A stretch of DNA of 7,954 bases, taken from positions 1 through 7,954 of the forward strand of contig PXSV01000194.1 in assembly GCA_003022685.1 (NCBI GenBank), read 5' to 3'. The notes under the pieces were generated by a model, which saw only the letters and a list, made by a program, of their open reading frames with translations, did no database searches and was not told the DNA's origin. Within the stretch, counting starts at the first letter, position 1. Each line of letters begins with the position of its first letter. This document shows positions 4,633 through 7,954 of the stretch, one piece after another. A program made the position numbers and the translations under genes. The DNA comes from Halobacteriales archaeon SW_9_67_24 (lineage in GTDB: Archaea; Halobacteriota; Halobacteria; Halobacteriales; Halococcaceae).

Positions 4633-6758
4633 TCAGAACTCACCGAGGCTCGATTGGTCCTCCTGGCTATTCGACCCCCTACTCTCCACGGATACCGATC
4701 CCGAGGGCTCGACTCCCTCCATCGAGGGATCGGCCCGGCCGACGTTGTCGAGGACGTTCTCGGCGGTCTTCCGTCGACCGCGGAGCGCGCCCAGCACGAC
4801 GGGTTTGTCGGCGTTGCGGAGGTCGGCGCGGGTCTCGATCCCCGTTTCGAAAAGGGGGCGGGCGCGCTTGCGGCCGACGCCGCGCACGCCCGCGAGATCG
4901 ATCAGCTCGGACTGGATGCCGTGCTGGACCCTGGTTCTGGCTTCCCTGACCGCTGGTGCCCATTCGAGGCCGAGTTCGCCGGCGAGGCGCTCCGCAGCGG
5001 AGAGCAGCCACTCCGCGGTGTCGACCTTCCCGCGGAGGTCGCCCGGGCCGATCCCGTAGCGGTCGGTGATCTCGCCCTCGTCGAGTTCGCTCGCCCAGTC
5101 TTCGAGCATGCGTGCGGTCTTGAGCGCCGAGAGCCAGTCCTCCCACCGGTCCTCGAACTCGCTCGGCACGCTCCCCAGCAGTTCGGTCTCGCGCTCGTGG
5201 GCGAGCATGGTGTACTCCTCGCTGTCGCCCGAGCGGAGGTAGAGCTCGTACATATCGGGCGTACGACTCGCGAGGTGGAAGAGCCCGAGCGCGCTCGGGC
5301 GGTCGTCGGCCGCGCGGAGCCCGTCGACGATCTCGGCGGCGCTCATCGGGTCGAGGTAGAGCCGCGAGACGGTGTGGCCGAGCGACGTGGCCTGGAGGTC
5401 CTCCCCATCGCGCTCTAAGAAGGCGTTCACCACGAGGTAGTCGAGCATGTCGTCCACAACGCGCTCTAGGCGGCCGCCCTCGTCGGTCTGGGTCGCGTAG
5501 AGGGTTCGATCGAGGAATTCGAGCAGTCCGCTCCGCGAACTCGCAAAGCCCGACGCCACGGTGGCGAGGAGGTGCGTACGAAGGGCGGGCTCGGCGGCGA
5601 GCTTCGAGCGCACGGGTTCGGGTTCGGTCCAGATATACCGATCGAAGAGCTCGTCGAGTTCGTCGTGGCTGTTGGCGAGCAGGAGTGCCTCGCCATAGGG
5701 ATCGAGGCCTGGCCGACCCGCTCGACCACACATCTGGTGGATTTCGAGCGTCGAGAGGGGTTTCATTCCGCCCGCCGCACCGTCGTAGCGCCGCCAGTCC
5801 CGGACCACGACCCGCCGACTCGGCGTGTTGACGCCGGCAGCGAGCGTGGGCGTCGCCGAGACCACCTTGAGCGCGCGCTCGCGGAAGGCGTCCTCGACGA
5901 GGGTCCTGTGGTCGCTCGCTAACCCCGCGTGGTGGAAGGCCGCGCCGCGTTCGACCGCGCTCGCAAGGTCCTCACTGGTCTCGGTGTCGCTCACGTCCCG
6001 GATCTCGGCGGCCACCGCGGCGAGACGATCGCGTTCCTCGTCGGTCAGCGCGCTCTCGACCGTGTCGGCGAGTCGCCGCGCCGCCGCCTCGGCGTTGCGC
6101 CGGGAGTTCACGAACACGAGCGTCGATCCGCCGTCGTCGAGCGTGTCGCGCACGATCGCGGCGGTCGCCTTCTCGCCGTCCCGGACCCCGAGTTCATGCT
6201 GTTCGCCGTCCTCCAGGTGGATCGCCTGGCCGTAGTGAACCCCCTTCTTCAGGTCGATCGGCCGCCACGTCGAGTCGACGAGTTCGGCGTCGAGCCACTC
6301 CGCGAGGATTTCGGGATTGCCGATCGTCTCACCACACAGGAGAGGTCGTCGATCCACGGCGCGTCGTTACGCACCAGCGAGTCGACCTTCTCCGAGGTCG
6401 CCACGATGATGTCACAGGTGGCGAGCCATTCGCCGTCGGACTCGTAGTTCCCCGTGGAGACGCCCACGGAGAGTCCGTACTCCTCGAAGGCCTCGAACTC
6501 CGCGCGCTTCTCGCCCGCGAGCGCGCGCAGCGGGACGATGTAGAGCGCCGTGCCGCCGCGCGCGACGCTCGCACACATGGCGAGTTCGGCGACGAGGGTC
6601 TTCCCGCTCGCGGTCGGCACGCTCGCGACCAGGCTCTCGCCCTCCGTGACGCCCGCTTCGACCGCTTTCGTCTGCGGGGGGTAGAGCTCCTCGATCCCCT
6701 CCCCTTGTAGATGGTCGGGCAACCAGTCAGGGACGCCCGACAACGCCGAGACGTTCAT
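4633..6758 (-). pseudogene. hel308: ATP-dependent DNA helicase Hel308, interrupted by an apparent ~109-base deletion and frameshift
   Basis: Hel308 is a superfamily 2 DNA helicase that acts on stalled or damaged replication forks. The first 143 residues read normally from the ATG at 6758: Q-motif region YPPQT (26-30), Walker A VPTASGKT (47-54), PLRALAGEK (76-84), STGNYES (101-107), TSEKVDSLVR (121-130). After CVV at 6330 the frame enters a nonsense tail and stops at 6249-6251. The family sequence resumes in another frame at TIGNPEILAEW (6327 onward) and continues intact to 4633: VFVNSRRNAEA, FHHAGL, VNTPSRRVVVRDW, motif VI QMCGRAGRPG, the ratchet domain, helix-hairpin-helix GVRGVGRKRAR, and a C-terminal QSSLGEF. 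Compared with haloarchaeal Hel308 as I remember it, about 37 residues are absent, including DEVHL and SAT. The required loss, a length of 3n+1 bases, agrees with about 109. Without the ATP-hydrolysis motif neither fragment should be an active helicase. A misassembly is the main alternative. Confidence 0.9.
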
Positions 6759-6783
6759 TACCTACTCTCTGCCCGTTCCGCGG

Positions 6784-6789
6784 TTTAAA
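6784..6789 (-). promoter_or_regulatory. TATA box of hel308
   Basis: TTTAAA, a good haloarchaeal TATA box, lies on the minus strand with its centre about 28 bases before the hel308 ATG. It predicts a leaderless message beginning at or within two bases of the start codon. It probably also drives cgi121 and the hydrolase, for which I see no promoter of their own. Confidence 0.6.
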
Positions 6790-6790
6790 C

Positions 6791-7076
6791 TGTCGTCCTC
6801 GCACGGTGGAAGTGAACAGCGCGAAACAGGGATGCCCCGTATCACTGCCACGTGTGTAGCGAATCGAGCGCCGCGAGTGCCGACACAAACGAGGGACCGC
6901 ACCCACACCGCGACAGCCACGTCCTCCCCAACCGATTCGCTCACTCGCCCCGCTCGTTCGCTCATCCCTCGCACGAGTCGCGCCTCCGGCGCTCCCGCGC
7001 GCCGACCGTGGTACTGAAGCCGCAGGTCAGAACCGTCGCAGTCCGTAGTCAGATCGAGCTATTGGCCTGCCGTCAG
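6791..7076. other. Intergenic spacer between hel308 and ferredoxin genes, low-complexity GC-rich sequence
   Basis: I see no gene, RNA gene or mobile element here. Open frames through this stretch give Arg-, Ser- and His-rich sequences unlike the acidic proteins of the host, so they are not believable genes. Around 6940-6990 the DNA consists of degenerate CGCTC / CGTTCGCTC repeats followed by GCGCCTCCGGCGC, a composition typical of haloarchaeal spacers. Confidence 0.6.
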
Positions 7077-7082
7077 CCATAT
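7077..7082 (+). promoter_or_regulatory. Weak candidate TATA element of the ferredoxin gene
   Basis: The sequence around CATATG lies some 27 bases before the ferredoxin ATG, the spacing for a leaderless transcript. A less well spaced alternative is CTATTG near 7060. The assignment is tentative. Confidence 0.3.
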
Positions 7083-7106
7083 GCCCGCGCCGCCGAAACC
7101 GACGGT

Positions 7107-7349
7107 ATGCGCATCGAGTACGACCGCGACACCTGCATCGGGATGTTCCAGTGCGTCGCCGAGTGGGACGGGTTCGAGGCCGACGAGGACGCAGGCAAGG
7201 CGATCCTGGTCGACGGCGAGGAACAGGCCGAAAACACCGTCGTCCGCGAGGTTCCCGACGACGCCGAACTGGACGCGAAGTTCGCCGCCAGGGCGTGTCC
7301 CGTCGACGCTATCGCGGTCTACGACGACGGCGAACGGGTCATCCCGTGA
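7107..7349 (+). CDS. Small single-cluster ferredoxin
   Basis: This is an 80-residue acidic electron carrier of the haloarchaeal single-cluster ferredoxin type. The N-terminal MRIEYDRDTCIGMFQC starts the fold, and CPVDAI (64-69) ends the cluster region. Only three cysteines are present (Cys10, Cys16, Cys64). The position that would hold the second cysteine of a CxxCxxC motif is Met13, so a [3Fe-4S] cluster is expected, as in ferredoxins that feed cytochrome P450s; the partner is unknown. The ATG at 7107 was chosen because the fold begins there. The frame is open further upstream, but that part is Arg/Ser/His-rich spacer sequence. The next gene follows after 67 bases and may be co-transcribed. 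Confidence 0.9.
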   Translation: MRIEYDRDTCIGMFQCVAEWDGFEADEDAGKAILVDGEEQAENTVVREVPDDAELDAKFAARACPVDAIAVYDDGERVIP

Positions 7350-7392
7350 GCGCCCGCTCGACTACACGGCCGGGTGGAGTCGCCGGGCGCTC
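7348..7392 (+). repeat. Perfect 9-base inverted repeat at the ferredoxin stop codon
   Basis: GAGCGCCCG (7348-7356) is matched by CGGGCGCTC (7384-7392), with a 27-base loop. A GC-rich hairpin would begin within the ferredoxin stop codon and end 24 bases before the next gene. No T-run follows, so this is not a typical archaeal terminator. It could set the ratio of the two messages or protect the 3' end, or be chance in GC-rich DNA. Confidence 0.4.
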
Positions 7393-7416
7393 CATCACGA
7401 CCGTCGAACCGTACCG

Positions 7417-7764
7417 ATGAACCCACCCAAGACCGCACGGTCGTTCTACGCCGCCATCGACGAGGAGCGATACGACGACCTCGCCGATTTGCTCGCTGTC
7501 GAGTTCGTCCACCAGCGACCCGACCGCACGTTCGAGGGCCGCGAACCGTTCGTCGAGTTCATGCGCGACGACCGCCCCCAGACCGACACGATCCACGAGC
7601 TCGATGGGATCTACGTTGTCGAGAACGAGGACGATCCGGGTCGTGGGGACGAGGTCGCCGTCCGTGGTCGGTTGCTCGATGCGGACGACCGTCTCTTCGG
7701 ATTCGTCGACGTTCACACCGTCGAGAACGGATCGATAGCGCGCGTTCGCACCTACACCGACTGA
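7417..7764 (+). CDS. NTF2-like / SnoaL-like domain protein, function unknown
   Basis: This 115-residue acidic cytoplasmic protein is probably of the NTF2-like (SnoaL) cone fold. The N-terminal helix pattern KTARSFYAAIDEERYDDLAD (5-24) leads into LLAVEFVHQRPDRTFEGREP (25-44) and FVEFMR (45-50). Alternating strands follow, IYVVENEDD (65-73), EVAVRGRLLD (79-88) and FGFVDVHTVENGSIARVRTY (94-113). This order is characteristic of the family, which includes small isomerases, cyclases and many non-enzymatic ligand binders. No catalytic residue set can be assigned. The ATG at 7417 gives the expected domain length; there is no Shine-Dalgarno sequence. It follows the ferredoxin gene by 67 bases and ends 40 bases from the convergent serS. 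Confidence 0.75.
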   Translation: MNPPKTARSFYAAIDEERYDDLADLLAVEFVHQRPDRTFEGREPFVEFMRDDRPQTDTIHELDGIYVVENEDDPGRGDEVAVRGRLLDADDRLFGFVDVHTVENGSIARVRTYTD

Positions 7765-7804
7765 ATTCGACCGCTCGGGACTGTTCCGGGGCGCCGCCGA
7801 CGAT

Positions 7805-7954
7805 TCACTCCTTCCTGCCAGCACCGACCGCGCTCTCGCCGACGGGGTCGTGGCCTTCGATGACCGCCTGACCGCCCACGTACGGCCGGAGTACTTCGGG
7901 AATCTCGACCGTGCCGTCCGAGTTCTGGTAGTATTCGAGAATGGCGACCATCAC
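7805..7954 (-). CDS. serS: Seryl-tRNA synthetase, C-terminal 49 residues (5' part outside window)
   Basis: This is the end of the enzyme that charges tRNA-Ser with serine. The visible residues read VMVAILEYYQNSDGTVEIPE, then VLRPYVGGQAVIEG and a charged tail ending AGRKE. The motif of Tyr-Gln-Asn, Asp-Gly and Pro-Glu-x-Leu-Arg-Pro-Tyr is the hallmark of the C-terminus of bacterial-type SerRS, including the haloarchaeal form. The beginning of the gene, with the tRNA-binding coiled coil and class II motifs 1 and 2, lies to the right of the window. It converges on the NTF2-like gene across a 40-base gap with no clear terminator hairpin or T-run. Confidence 0.95.
   Translation of the reverse strand: MMVAILEYYQNSDGTVEIPEVLRPYVGGQAVIEGHDPVGESAVGAGRKE

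Noticed and set aside
3257..5059. 600-residue open frame on the plus strand
   Set aside because: It lies opposite the hydrolase, cgi121 and the hel308 3' end, all of which have clear family motifs. Long antisense frames are expected in GC-rich haloarchaeal DNA, and the translation matches no family I know.
3712..5418. 568-residue open frame on the plus strand
   Set aside because: Largely Arg/Pro/Ser-rich and unlike the acidic host proteome; antisense to well-identified genes.
4633..6357. Treating the C-terminal Hel308 fragment as an independent 574-residue gene
   Set aside because: It would start with nonsense residues out of frame with the family and has no Walker A or promoter. It is the remainder of the broken hel308.
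6930..6995. Possible repeat array or CRISPR-like structure in the spacer
   Set aside because: The CGCTC-like units are short, irregular and lack unique spacers; this is ordinary low-complexity GC-rich sequence.
6852..7349. 165-residue upstream-extended ferredoxin
   Set aside because: The first 85 residues are Arg/Ser/His-rich spacer translation with no family likeness. The ferredoxin fold begins exactly at the ATG at 7107.

Overview
The window looks like a chromosome or megaplasmid segment of a haloarchaeon (class Halobacteria). The DNA is visibly GC-rich. The proteins are loaded with Asp and Glu and poor in Lys. TATA-like boxes lie about 25-33 bases before start codons, giving leaderless or nearly leaderless messages. 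Almost every gene is of a recognisably haloarchaeal type (PhaE/PhaC synthase, AbrB-like PhaR, Hel308, KEOPS Cgi121, small acidic ferredoxin, archaeal SerRS). I cannot name the genus securely.

Left part (1-3203), polyhydroxyalkanoate (PHA) locus. On the minus strand, in reading order, are phaR (AbrB-like regulator), phaP (phasin), phaE and phaC (the two subunits of the class III synthase; phaC runs off the left edge). phaR/phaP and phaE/phaC each overlap by four bases (ATGA), so regulator with phasin and subunit with subunit look translationally coupled. A TATA-like box in the phaP-phaE gap suggests a second promoter for phaEC. Diverging from phaR on the plus strand is a MaoC-type (R)-enoyl-CoA hydratase, probably phaJ. 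It links PHA monomers, as (R)-3-hydroxyacyl-CoA, to beta-oxidation. The 226-base divergent region holds both promoters and a 12-base direct repeat that is a candidate regulator site.

Middle part (3200-6758), minus-strand group hel308 - cgi121 - alpha/beta hydrolase. These are a DNA repair helicase, a subunit of the KEOPS tRNA t6A-modification complex, and an esterase-like hydrolase of unknown substrate. The hydrolase ends tail-to-tail with phaJ, overlapping by four bases. hel308 is broken: judged against the family, about 109 bases are missing near 6327-6331. The loss removes the DExH (Walker B) and SAT motifs and shifts the frame. This is the most surprising feature of the window, and is either a real mutation or an assembly error.

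Right part (6759-7954). A 348-base spacer carries the hel308 promoter and GC-rich low-complexity sequence. Next come a single-cluster ferredoxin and an NTF2/SnoaL-like protein on the plus strand, then the 3' end of serS (seryl-tRNA synthetase) on the minus strand. I found no tRNA, rRNA, CRISPR array, insertion sequence, or evident new defence system.
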